Origin: Ditylenchus dipsaci
Lineage: Eukaryota; Nematoda; Chromadorea; Rhabditida; Anguinidae
Assembly (NCBI GenBank): GCA_004194705.1
Contig: SADC01001066.1
Location: 1-64,000, forward strand
Reading direction: 5' to 3'
Length of the DNA: 64,000 bases
The notes under the pieces were generated by a model, which worked only from the letters and a program-made list of their open reading frames with translations, was not told the DNA's origin and made no database searches. Position 1 is the stretch's first letter, and each line of letters starts with the position of its first letter. The translations under genes were made by a program, and so were the position numbers. Shown here piece after piece: positions 42,191 to 51,410 of this stretch.

Positions 42191-43046
42191 CAGTGCTAGC
42201 ATTTCGAAATTTCCGGCTCCGGATCTGGCTCCCGGCTCCGGGAGGCAAAATTTTCCGCTCTGGATCTTGCTCCGGCTCGGAGCTGGAGCCGGATCCAGAG
42301 CGGGAGAAGAGCGGCTCAAGCTTCGATGCAAGAAAGTGTCAACGAAATAAATGATAGAATGAGCCATATTAACAAAAGATATGACAATAAGTACAGTACA
42401 GGAACACAGTGATAACGAATACCGTATTCTCGCTAATAAAACGCCACCTTATAGGCCAAAAATAGGGGGTAAACCATGTTTTATTGCATTTTTAACACAA
42501 ATCTAGAAAAATTTTGCAGGTTAAAAAACGCCATGGCGTTCTATTAGAGAGAATATGGTAAATTGAGAATAACAAACACACAAAACCCTCAGAAATCAAT
42601 CAAATCTCCGGCCAGCGTCAGCAGCACTTTCTCGCGAATGCAGCCTTTTGAGTTTAGGTGGTGGAGGGTGGATAATGGATGGAACAATAATAGGCGGAAA
42701 CTAAGGGCATAGCAAAATTAACATTAGGATTCCTGTCGCGAGACAAGCATTTACTTGGGTTTAATTATATAGACAATCCATAAGTGAAAGTTTTTTTGTC
42801 ACAATTTTTTTTTTATTTGACAGTAGATTTTATATCCAAACTTTTCGGGTAACTAAATAAACAAAAAACTGGCTCCAAAATGACTGCGGGAGTACAAATT
42901 TTCCGCTCCAGATCTGGCTCCCGGCTCCGTCGATACAATTTATCGCTCCGGATCTGGCTCCGACTCGGAGCCAGATCCGGAGCCGGAGCGGGCCTGGAGC
43001 GGAGCCGAGCCAGATGGAGCCGTAGCGGAGCGGATTGCCAGCACTG
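42191..43046. mobile_element. hAT-like foldback element, GGCTCCGGATCT arrays
   Basis: Tips CAGTGCTAGCA and CAGTGCTGGCA (inverse at right). Both arms carry GGATCTGGCTCCCGGCTCCG and AATTTTCCGCTC words. Flanks GTTGTAGT / GGTCTAGT match 6 of 8. An M1 MITE (42422-42558) is nested inside. GC-rich words contrast sharply with AT-rich surroundings. Confidence 0.78.
42422..42558. mobile_element. MITE, family M1, copy 7 (short)
   Basis: TA-flanked ends CCGTATTCTCGCTAATAAAA and inverse AGAGAGAATATGG. Word AAACGCCACC / GCCATGGCGTTCTATTAG. Confidence 0.75.
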
Positions 43047-43796
43047 GGTCTAGTGCAGTGGCTGTGTTAGATCTTGTCCGATCTGGTAATGTCAAGCAAC
43101 TTTGGGCTCGACTAGTAGATCGTTCAAAATTTTGGAAAAATTTAAATTGCAAACTAAAAATATTTCAAAAAATATTTTCGCAGTAATTTAGCTGTCCCTC
43201 GCCAATTCAAAAAGTCCAAATTTCCGTGGCCGTAGACGGCAATGTTCCTTTAAGGTTATTCTTATATTTAGGCTTACCTGTATTATACTTTTTTTCAATT
43301 TCGTATTCATCACAAGGGTTTTCTATAATAAATTTTAAGTTACCGCTTTTTCGTATTCTTTGACGCAATTCTGCGAAATTGTGAAAGTCTGTCACATCCT
43401 CTCGCATCCTCTCGTCTGCTAAACTTTTTTTTTAGTTCAGCGATTCTACTACAGTCTGACACTGATTCAACGGACTGCGTGGGACCAGAAAAAACGTGCG
43501 TTAACTTGTCTAATTCCTAAGTGGTGAGGTGATTAATTCAGTTCAAAATTAATGGCTAATTATCATTGGGAAATTAACGATGTTTGCTTTGATATTTAAG
43601 ATTGTTTTTTTAAAGGGCCATTGCCACTTGTTTTGAATTGTCCCCGCATATTCAATTTTTAAGTGTCGCATTGTGAACGTAGCTTAAGTTTTTAATTTTT
43701 CATTTTCATTGAAAACCCTCTTGGAAGTTTTAAAAACCGTGTACAGTCAAACTTGGATTTAAAAGAACTCCGATATGAGAATATCTTGCGCTGATA

Positions 43797-44074
43797 CTTG
43801 AAGGACCATTGCCGTCTACGGCCACGGAAATTTGGACTTTTTGAATTGACGGGGGACAGCTAAATTACTGCGAAAATATTTTTGAATCATTCAACTTATT
43901 CATTCAACTTCTGTACGGATTTTTCAGCTTGGTTTCTGACAAAACAAGGCCTAGAATTTTATTTTAGGTATAGTTGTGTTAGAAATCAAGTTAAAAATTC
44001 CGTGCAGAAGTTCAATGATTAGGATTTTTTTAATTGGCGGAGACACCGTTGCCGGAGATGGCAATGGCCCTTTT
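43797..44074. mobile_element. MITE, family M4
   Basis: Left GAAGGACCATTGCCGTCT, GGCCACGGAAATTTGGAC; right GGCGGAGACACCGTTGCC, GGAGATGGCAATGGCCC. Core: CTGTACGGATTTTTCAGCTT, CAAGGCCTAGAATTTTA and inverse. The left arm lies in the second copy of the direct duplication. Confidence 0.7.
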
Positions 44075-44415
44075 GATAATACTTTCTTTGTCTCTTCTTT
44101 CTATCACAGATTTTCTCGAAATTTTCGGCGCAACCGGAGTATAGCCCCACCACCACCCCCCCCCCCTAAATGGAATTTTTTTTAAAGTGTTTCCAAACAC
44201 CCTCTATCGACCCAAAATCGCCTCAGAAGCTCAAAAAAGACAAACCCAGTCTCTTGTGGTGGACGGAAAAGTACAGGGTGCGTCAAAATTACGCGTGCAT
44301 TTTTTTAAAATTTTGCGAGGTAAAGGCGCTACCCAGGTTCTTAAATTAGAAGTTATAATAAAGTACTGTCTCGAAAAAGTCAAAGTTTATAAAAAATGGT
44401 TTCGCCAAAAACAGG

Positions 44416-44655
44416 TTTAAAGGGCCTGACCTCTTCCTACTCGGTGGTCCCCCGCCAATTCAAAAATTTTCCTTGATTATTGACTTCTGTACGGATTTTT
44501 CCGCTAGGTTTCTAACAAAACTAAGCCTAAAATTTGATTTCAGGCCTAGTTTTGTTAGAAACGTGGCGGAAAAATCCGTACAGAAGTCCAATGATCAAGG
44601 GAAAATTTTGAATTGGCGGGGGACCACCGAGTAGGAAGAGGTCAGGCCCTTTAAA
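44416..44655. mobile_element. MITE, family M4, near-perfect palindrome
   Basis: TTTAAAGGGCC tip, word TGACCTCTTCCTACTCGGTG, CCCCCGCCAATTCAAAA block, core CTGTACGGATTTTTCCGC, TTTCTAACAAAACTAAGCC, then all of it inverted. The two arms differ at only a few positions, so the copy is young or its arms are homogenised. Confidence 0.88.
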
Positions 44656-45410
44656 GAAAGATCATATTCGACAATAAACATTTTGCAAACAAATGCTTCG
44701 CTAAACAAATAGTTTCTTCAACTCAGAGTTTTCAAAAGACAAATTTTAAATTAAACTCCAGAATCCGAAATTTTGGATTTAGCTGAAAGTAATTTAAAAT
44801 CAGTTTACCCTAGCCAGAATCGTGTCCTGAACACGGCTTGTTAAGACCAAAAAGCTGTTTAACCAACTGGAATATCAATACCGTGGGTATTTACCCACTC
44901 CAAGGTGGTCGACCTTTTAATTTTTGTGGATTATTCTGAATAGGCAAACAAATTTTGCTTTTTATCAAAAGCCGGTGTTTAAAACGATTCGTAGCGAGCA
45001 CAACCTTGTTTTGACTTAATTGCACCTTCGAAACTAAGGTAGTCCCCTATTTCCTGGGTGGATGTCCAGCTGGACAACTTGAGTGCAGTTCGAAAAGTTC
45101 TAAGGTTAAGCTTAAAAAATAGGTTGTAGTGCCCGGCAAAGGGATTAGTCGCTTCATGTCCAAGACTAGCCCACTCCAAAATATGTGCACAATGTGTGAG
45201 TGAGGGTGAAAGGAAGAGTTAGAGTAATTTTTTTTTACTTTTTCGAGCTCCAAAACCTGTTGTCTGCGTCCTAATGAGTGCATCTGTAATTAGTGCGTCA
45301 ATATTAAAATATTTTGGCATGGCACAAAAATTTCAATGTTTTGCGTCGAAGACCATTACCAGTTTAAGTATAAGATGTAGTGCGTCGTAGCTGGATCATC
45401 TGGATGTCCC
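44656..45410. other. No gene seen
   Basis: Contains single motifs shared with other parts (AATCCGAAATTTTGGATTTA, CCAACTGGA) but no supported exon. Confidence 0.4.
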
Positions 45411-45414
45411 ATGG

Positions 45415-46142
45415 ACCAACTAATCCAAGTGTTCGTCCATTTGGTTCGATTTTTTTTTACGTTTTTGGGTTCTAAAACTTGTTTTCTGCTTTAATTCAAG
45501 CATTCTAAAGATTGTTCGACAGGGCAACCGGACATTTGTCACTTTTTGAAATATTTGTCGCGCGACATTTATCACTATAGTGACAAATGTCGCGCGACAT
45601 TTGTCACTCTTTGCTATTTTTTTTTCCGAAACCTTTGTCACCTGACATTTTTGATATTACCTCACTCATATCTTTCTTATATTTTCACTAAATTTGTTTG
45701 ATTTTATAAACTGGAATTGTCAAGTAAGAGCCCAAAAACTAGTTATGTGATAATAATAATAAGACCTATAATTGACCTATACTTTGGATGTCTGAGATGC
45801 TTTGACCTAAAGCGGTAAGTGTATACCCACACGATAGTTAAAATCCATAAATGTACGAAAAAGAGACAAACGTAGGGCTACAAATTTTTAAAAAGTGACG
45901 AGAAACATTTTTCAAAAAGTGACAAATGTCGCGCGACAAATATTTCAAAAAGTGACAAATGTCCGGTTGCCGTTCGACAGTACTAAAATTACGTTTTGCA
46001 AGATTTACGAAAAATGTAAAAATACAATCAAATCGTAATTTTACTACTGTCAAACCATCTTTAGAACGCTTTAATTGGCGCAGAAAATAAGTTTTGGGAC
46101 CCAAAAAACGTAAAAAAAAATTTATCCAAGTGGACGACCACT
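45415..46142. mobile_element. Family M3 MITE split by a foldback element
   Basis: Left AATCCAAGTGTTCGTCCATT, TGGGTTCTAAAACTTGTTTT; right AAGTTTTGGGACCCAAAAA, CCAAGTGGACGACCACTTGG. The 45523-45971 element is inserted in its GATTGTTCGACAG segment. Confidence 0.8.
45523..45971. mobile_element. Foldback element with GACAAATGTCGCGCGAC words and exact 9-bp target duplication
   Basis: Tips GGCAACCGGACATTTGTCAC and inverse. Flanked by GTTCGACAG at 45514-45522 and 45972-45980. Words TTTGTCGCGCGACATTTATC. Nine-base duplications are typical of MULE elements (established), so this may be moved by a MULE transposase. Confidence 0.88.
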
Positions 46143-46730
46143 TGGTTTAGTTGGTGCGTGGATTATTCAGTGAAACTGAGGTTAGATTATAAAAAAAGGT
46201 ATTGAGATTCTCTTAGGGATTTTTATCTTATTTCAGGCCATTTAGGTGGATATCCACTTGATCAGCTGGTACCCACTCGATCAGCTGGTACCCACTCCAG
46301 ATTTTGGACTCAATTTCGAACCAACAAACAGAACTCCTTACACGATTTTAAGTCACAAAAATGGTTTGTTATGAATTTGAACTAAATTTTGATTTTTCGG
46401 GCCATCCAGGTGGATATCCAGCAAACCCAATTCCATTCCCAAATGACCAGGGGGGCGAATGACGAGGGACCAAATAATTGGCGACCGAAAGACCTACTGC
46501 CTAGACAGGCCCTTGCTGACACACTAATTACCGACGCACTCATTGCGACGCACTAATTACACATAACCCTAATACCATCCATGGCTATCTAAAATTATGA
46601 ACCGTCACAAAATAACAACAAATCGATATTTTAGAAAGGTCGGTAATTTCTCTAAAGCACTTTCTTTTTGTCAAATGTGTGTTTCTAAAATGTATATTGC
46701 TCAAACATATTCTTTTCAGAAACGGTCTTT
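46143..46730. other. No gene; short repeats
   Basis: Contains GGTGGATATCCACTTGATC and AGCTGGTACCCACTC repeats and TTACCGACGCACTCATTGCG words (46520-46560). No exon. Confidence 0.4.
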
Positions 46731-47435
46731 CTTTAAACCTGTTTTTGGCGAAACCATTTTTTATAAACTTTGACTTTTTCGAAACAGTACTTTATTATAA
46801 CTTCTAATTTAAGAACCTGGGTAGCGCCGAAGTAAATCCTTGCCCGGTAGATTTCCGAATTTTTTTTTTCAAAAATCTCCTCAGAAGTATGATTTTGTAG
46901 AAAAAAATAGTGCAACACTTACGGTGATGTGACCACCACCGTCCAACTCACCTCATATAGCTTTTTTTGTTCTGTCAATTGCTGGGTTTGAAAAAAGCCT
47001 ATATGCTCAGAGAGTTTACACTCTTTGCTATGCCCATATTCATATTGGGTCCCAAGCACACTACAAATATTCGTTTCTATGAAAAACATGGTAGAACAGC
47101 AGATATAATAAGAGTTATACGCAGTGTTGTACGTTTGGCTCGTTCGCGAGCGAGCAGCTCGTGTGAGAGGACGCGGGGTACATGACAAAATTTGCCCGAC
47201 AAAAATTTTCCCGACAAAAATTTTCCCGACAAAATTTGCCCGCGACAAAATTTGCCCGACAAAAATTTGCCCGACGTAATTTGCCCGCGACAAAATTTGC
47301 CCGACATAATTTTCCCGGCATTTTTTCTTTTGGCATTTCAAAAGCAATTCTCATTTTTGATTTGGTGCGTGTCGCTTTATTTATCTCGCTTTTTTTTTGA
47401 ATTTGCAGTTTTATTTTAAATTGTTTCAGGCTGCA

Positions 47436-48372
47436 ATGAATACCGATCCGAACTGGCTGCGTGGTGTTTTGGCTGTTGTGCAAAACGATTCGGTATGCAA
47501 TTTTTAATTTACATATCTCTTTTGCGATTTTAGTGTTTTTCATTTATAGGTTGATTTCCTCACTACCCCTCCACATGCTGCGAATTCAAACAAGGGTAAT
47601 GCCAAATTCGTTCATAATGGAAGGATATTCTTTAAACACCGCGATCTGAAGGGCAACAATGTGGGCATCATCTCGACTATGTGTGATCAAGCGACGATTT
47701 CGGGCTGCAGAGGAAGAGCTTGGTTCAATCAAGATGGAACATTTATCAAGTAAGCGTTTAAGGATTTTGAGTCAAATGTTATTTTTATTATTTTCAGGAT
47801 TGTGACAGCGCATGGGTGTGAAGCTGATCCGTCACGCATTCTCAGTACGGCTGTCCGAAATGAAGAGACGCATCTGGCTAAAACGACAACAATGGTAATT
47901 ATTTGTTTCAATTGATTGTGATGGTATTAATTTCTGATTTCTAGTGGACAGAGTGATGAACGATGAAGGAAGAACCAACAACTACGCCGAAGCACATCAT
48001 CACAAAGTGGCCGGAGAATTGGGAATGGCACATCCGAACATATGGAGGTTCATCGATTCCATGAAGGTGAGATTATAGTAATTAGAATTGTGTTCATAGA
48101 TTTATATTAAAGCTGATGCAAAGAGGAATTGACGGTGTATACATACAATGAAATGAACTTGGGTCGTGCTCCGCCTATCAAGAGACTGAAGTATCGCATT
48201 ACAGATGAAAGCATTAAAGGTTGGTCGTGCAAGCGGTGGATAATTGGCCATTCATCGTTCCATTCGAGTTTCTTGGTGGCATTGCGTACAATTTTCGGAT
48301 GGGCAGGGTCCATATATTCTAACTGCACCAGAACCTGATAATGAAGAGGAGAATGATGGAGAAAACTTTTGA
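47436..48372 (+). CDS. FLYWCH zinc-finger / MULE-associated protein carried in a foldback element
   Basis: Acceptor TTGTTTCAG lies 6 nt before the ATG. Exon 1 starts MNTDPNWLRGVLAVVQNDS; exon 2 has GNAKFVHNGRIFFKHRDLKG and CDQATISGCRGRAW, exon 3 HGCEADPSRI: the spacing of Cys/Cys and His residues and the (W/F) positions fit a FLYWCH zinc finger, a DNA- or protein-binding domain often found with MULE transposases. Exons 4-5 read NDEGRTNNYAEAHHHKVAGE, AHPNIWRFIDSMK and YTYNEMNLGRAPP, resembling the region C-terminal to the MULE catalytic core; the catalytic core itself is absent. An acidic tail (TAPEPDNEEENDGENF) ends at about 48372 if the last frame is chosen; a competing frame ends at 48336. 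AATAAA at about 48428. Introns 47-70 nt. No internal stop in exons 1-4, so it may be expressed. Confidence 0.65.
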
Positions 48373-48472
48373 ATTAATTGATGTGTTAGCTTGAATGTTT
48401 TGTTGTTATGTTGGCTTGTTCACTAAAATAAAAGTTGAGAATGTCAAGTCTTGCATCATGTCGAGGAATGTA

Positions 48473-48643
48473 CAGTATAACCTCGATATAACAAACCTCT
48501 ATGTAGACTGGCTACAATGTACGCTATATCGAGGGTGTACAATTAGTCATTTAATGTAATCACTCGCCAAAAAGGCGTCGAAAAATGTTCGTTATATCAA
48601 GGGTTTCGTTATATCCATGGTTCGTTATATCGAAGTTCGACTG
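48473..48643. mobile_element. M2 element, TA-flanked, in the FLYWCH element
   Basis: Ends CAGTATAACCTCGATATAAC and CAGTCGAACTTCGATATAAC (inverse), TA each side. Word GTTATATCGAGG / GTTATATCAAGGG in both arms. Confidence 0.85.
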
Positions 48644-48974
48644 TACTAAAAATGCCGCGAAAATTATGTCGGGCAAATTTTGTCGCGGGAAAATCACGTC
48701 GGGCAAATTTTGTCGCGGGAAAATTATGTCGGGCAAATTTTGTCGCGGGCAAATTATGTCGGGCAAATTATGTCGCGGGCAAATTATGTCGGGCAAATTA
48801 TGTCGGGAAAATTTTTGTCGGGCAAATTTTGTCATGTACCCAGGACGCGAGCTGCTCGCCAAATAGCTATGTCCGCGAGCCATATGGCTTGCCAAGTTAA
48901 AGAACAAAGTGACAAGTGCTTCTTAGCTCGCGAGCCATTTGGCTCGTTAATGAGAGGTTTGACTGTATAGAGTC

Positions 48975-49625
48975 TATTTTTGCCACGGCCCGAGTTGAAA
49001 AACATGCTAAAGCAGCCAAAAAAAGTGGCCCTGTCTTATTCCCTTCGCCTCCCAATACGGCCCTTGAACCCTATTTAAATTGCTTTTCTGGTCCTTTTAT
49101 GGCAAATTTATTACATAAAAGTGGTTTTTGAGTGCATATAAAAAAGTTGGTTTTAGGGGGGGAGGACCATGGAATAGCTTTTTTGGGGGAGGGGGGGTTG
49201 TTTACAATGGAATAGCGGCAAATTTTCTGGTATTTTATATCAAAATCATGATTTCTGCTTGGTCCCCCTGTGGTTCGGATCCTCGTATCTGGATGGGCAA
49301 GGCCCAAACCACTGGGGACCAAGCAGAAATCATGATTTTGATGCAGTGGCGTACGCAGGAATTGATGACGGAGGGGGCACGAGGCCATTTTACCTACAGG
49401 GTGTCCGGAAATTACGCGCACGTCAAAAAAAATTTGTGTAAGTAGCTCCTTGCCCTGTCGATTTCCATTTTTGGGACCTTGACCCGCGGAAATCTCCAGA
49501 ATTGTGGCTTCTTTAATAATGACCAACAAAGATTTCCCATTTCTCTTTATTCGTGTAAAAATCAGGAACATTCAACAACAAAAATTACAAATTGCAACAA
49601 AAAATAAAAACCTGTTAAAACGGTA
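48975..49625. mobile_element. M5-type fragment
   Basis: GCCACGGCCCGAGTTGAAAA, CCCTTCGCCTCCCAATACGG, then G-rich GGACCATGGAATAGC words and a hairpin around GCTTGGTCCCC (49258-49325, ATGATTTCTGCTTGGTCCCC and inverse). Ends in CCGGAAATTACGCGCACGTC. No gene. Confidence 0.55.
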
Positions 49626-49629
49626 AAAC

Positions 49630-49695
49630 GTCGACTCGCTACAACTTGTGACTCGCTACAATTGCGACTCGCTACAATTGCGACTCGCTACAGCA
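49630..49695. repeat. GCGACTCGCTACAATT words
   Basis: Four units; same word as the 33325/34428 foldback pair. No inverted partner close by. Confidence 0.6.
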
Positions 49696-49746
49696 TAAAA
49701 AAGTTTGATCCCCCTTTTGGAAAAATTTTTTTTTGGTAAAGGCATA

Positions 49747-49864
49747 CCGTATTCTCTCTAATTATACACCATGGTGTAAAATTTTTCAACCCCTCCTCGA
49801 GGGTGGTGTATAATTAGACAGTGGTGTAAAATTAGAGAGTGGTGTATAATTAGAGAGAATACGG
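49747..49864. mobile_element. MITE, family M1, copy 8 (minimal)
   Basis: TA-flanked ends CCGTATTCTCTCTAATTATA and inverse. Word GGTGTATAATTAGAGAG three times at right, ATTATACACCATGGTG at left; only TTTTTCAACCCCT remains of the core. 118 nt. Confidence 0.88.
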
Positions 49865-49934
49865 TACTTGGTAAACTCACGTTCTCTACGGAACCACGAG
49901 CTCAACTGAGGAGTGCCGTTATAATAAGTTTTTT

Positions 49935-50258
49935 AGTCTGAACCAAGCAAACCAAGTGGTCGTCTAATTGGAGCAAAATTATTTTTGCTTTCTCGGCTTT
50001 CAAAAACCTGGTTTCTGAACTAAATCGGACATGCTGAAGATGGTTTTGGTGGTAAAATGCTGGTTTCTCGAGCATTTTTTTAGTGTTGGTGAAATCGAGC
50101 TTTTATAAAATCAATTATACCCCAACACTTAAAAATACCCGAGAAAACGGTATTTTACCACTATCAAACCATCTTCAGCATGTCCGATTTAGTTCAGAAA
50201 AAAGGTTATAAAGCCTGAAAAAGTAAAATTTGTTTTGCTCCAAGAGGACGACCACTTT
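49935..50258. mobile_element. Family M3 MITE
   Basis: AACCAAGTGGTCGTCTAATT, ATGCTGAAGATGGTTTTG, centre ACCCCAACACTT hairpin, and inverse ending AGAGGACGACCACTT. Confidence 0.75.
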
Positions 50259-50329
50259 TTTTGGTCGGTTCAGACTGAAAACTTAAATTTCAGCACAATT
50301 ACCAATTCGTGACTGCATTTTCACCAAAT

Positions 50330-51320
50330 TTTTCATAACAGATCGCTTTTTTTTTTGTTTTACAACATATAATCCGTTTATATTCATATAGTTTATTTTT
50401 GCGTGACCGCCCAGATTTTCTTTCACTTTTAGTTCAAAAAAAACGAGGCCGTCCTAATTCTCCGACTTTTTTGAAAATTTTCATGTAAAATTAGAGGGAC
50501 ACGGGTGTTTCCCCTCAAAGTGCGTTTCACCTCAAGCTCGTTTCCCCTCAAAGTTCGTTTCCCCTCAAAGTTCATTTCCCCTCAAAGGTCGTTTCTCCTC
50601 AAGTGTCGTTTCCCTTAAAAATAATTTTTGTAATACAAAAAGCATGAAATATCGGGCAAGAGAAGAATGTGCAAAATCAAATTGTGCAAATTTAATTTGT
50701 GCAAATTCAAATTGTGCAAATTCAATTTGTGCAAGAATCAGTTTGTGCAAATTCAGTTTGTAAAAAAATTTTTGATCCAAGTGGACGACCACTTGGATAG
50801 ACATCGCCTAGGATGATGGTTCGGATCCAGCTGGGTGCATACCTTTATTTTTATCATAATTTTGAGTGTTTAAGTGGTGTAGAAGTTCATATACTCATTA
50901 CCAAGGTTACTGGTTCGACCCCATCTGGGTGCAATCAGTCTTGAGTAGAGGACCCCGATTCAAATTTAACCGTTTTCAGAACACAATTTTGAATTAAATC
51001 ATTTGGGTTTTCAATTACTTTGAGCTAAATCTAAAATTTTGGATTCTGGATGTGGATACCCCTCGGGTAGGTACCACGGGGTAAATTTTACTTATTTATT
51101 TACTTATTTTGAAGGGAACTTATTTTGAGGGGAAACGACCTTTGAGGGGAAACGAACTTTGAGGGGAAACGAACTTTGAGGGGAAACGAAGCGGACCCAA
51201 ATTAGAACGGCCTCATTTTTGGAGCTAAAAGTAAAAGGAAACATGGACGGTCACCCAGAAATAAGGTAGAAAAATAAAAACTGACTATATGATGTAAAAT
51301 TTAAAAAACGTTCCGCTATA
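50330..51320. mobile_element. Foldback element, GTTTCCCCTCAAAG arrays
   Basis: Left array (50505-50620) CGTTTCCCCTCAAAGTT x6; right array (51115-51195) inverse TTTGAGGGGAAACGAAC x4. Outer arms ACCGCCCAGATTTTC, AAACGAGGCCGTCCTAATTC and inverse TTAGAACGGCCTCATTTTTG, GGACGGTCACCCAG. Inside: tandem TTGTGCAAATTCAA words (50660-50765), an M3 half and box-B-like strings (GGTTCGGATCCAGCTGG at 50819, GGTTCGACCCCATCTGGG at 50909). Confidence 0.75.
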
Positions 51321-51410
51321 AAAAATTTGGTGAAAAAGCAGGACGGCGTAGAAAAAAATTAGGACGGCGACGGACGGCAGTCTGACTATGTTTACCGGTA
51401 AAGTCAAACC

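Larger units (their letters stand above)
42018..43254. mobile_element. MITE, family M4, split by a hAT-like element
   Basis: Left TTAAAGGACCATTGCCGTCT, word ACGACCACGGAAATTTGGAC, TTGAATTGGCGGGGGACAGC; right GCTGTCCCTCGCCAATTC, GTCCAAATTTCCGTGGCCGT, GACGGCAATGTTCCTTTAA. The interior is replaced by the 42191-43046 element. Confidence 0.75.
44331..46829. repeat. Inverted repeat pair about 2.4 kb apart (GGCGCTACCCAGGTTCTTAA)
   Basis: 44331-44418 (CTACCCAGGTTCTTAAATTA, AAGTACTGTCTCGAAAAAG, TGGTTTCGCCAAAAACAGG) returns inverted at 46735-46829. The left flank TGCGTCAAAATTACGCGTGC resembles 49395-49430. The two arms probably bound one older element now full of insertions. Confidence 0.65.
47176..48841. 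mobile_element. Gene-carrying foldback element, GACAAAATTTGCCC arrays, 8-bp target duplication
   Basis: Tips GGGTACATGACAAAATTTGC and exact inverse. Flanked exactly by AGGACGCG at 47168-47175 and 48842-48849. Each arm has about nine words of GACAAAATTTGCCCGC / GACAAAAATTTTCCC. Between the arms lies a multi-exon FLYWCH-type gene with its own poly(A) signal and a later M2 insertion (48473-48643). Host sequence around it is itself palindromic (CGAGCAGCTCG, CGCGAGCCATTTGGCTCG). Confidence 0.9.
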
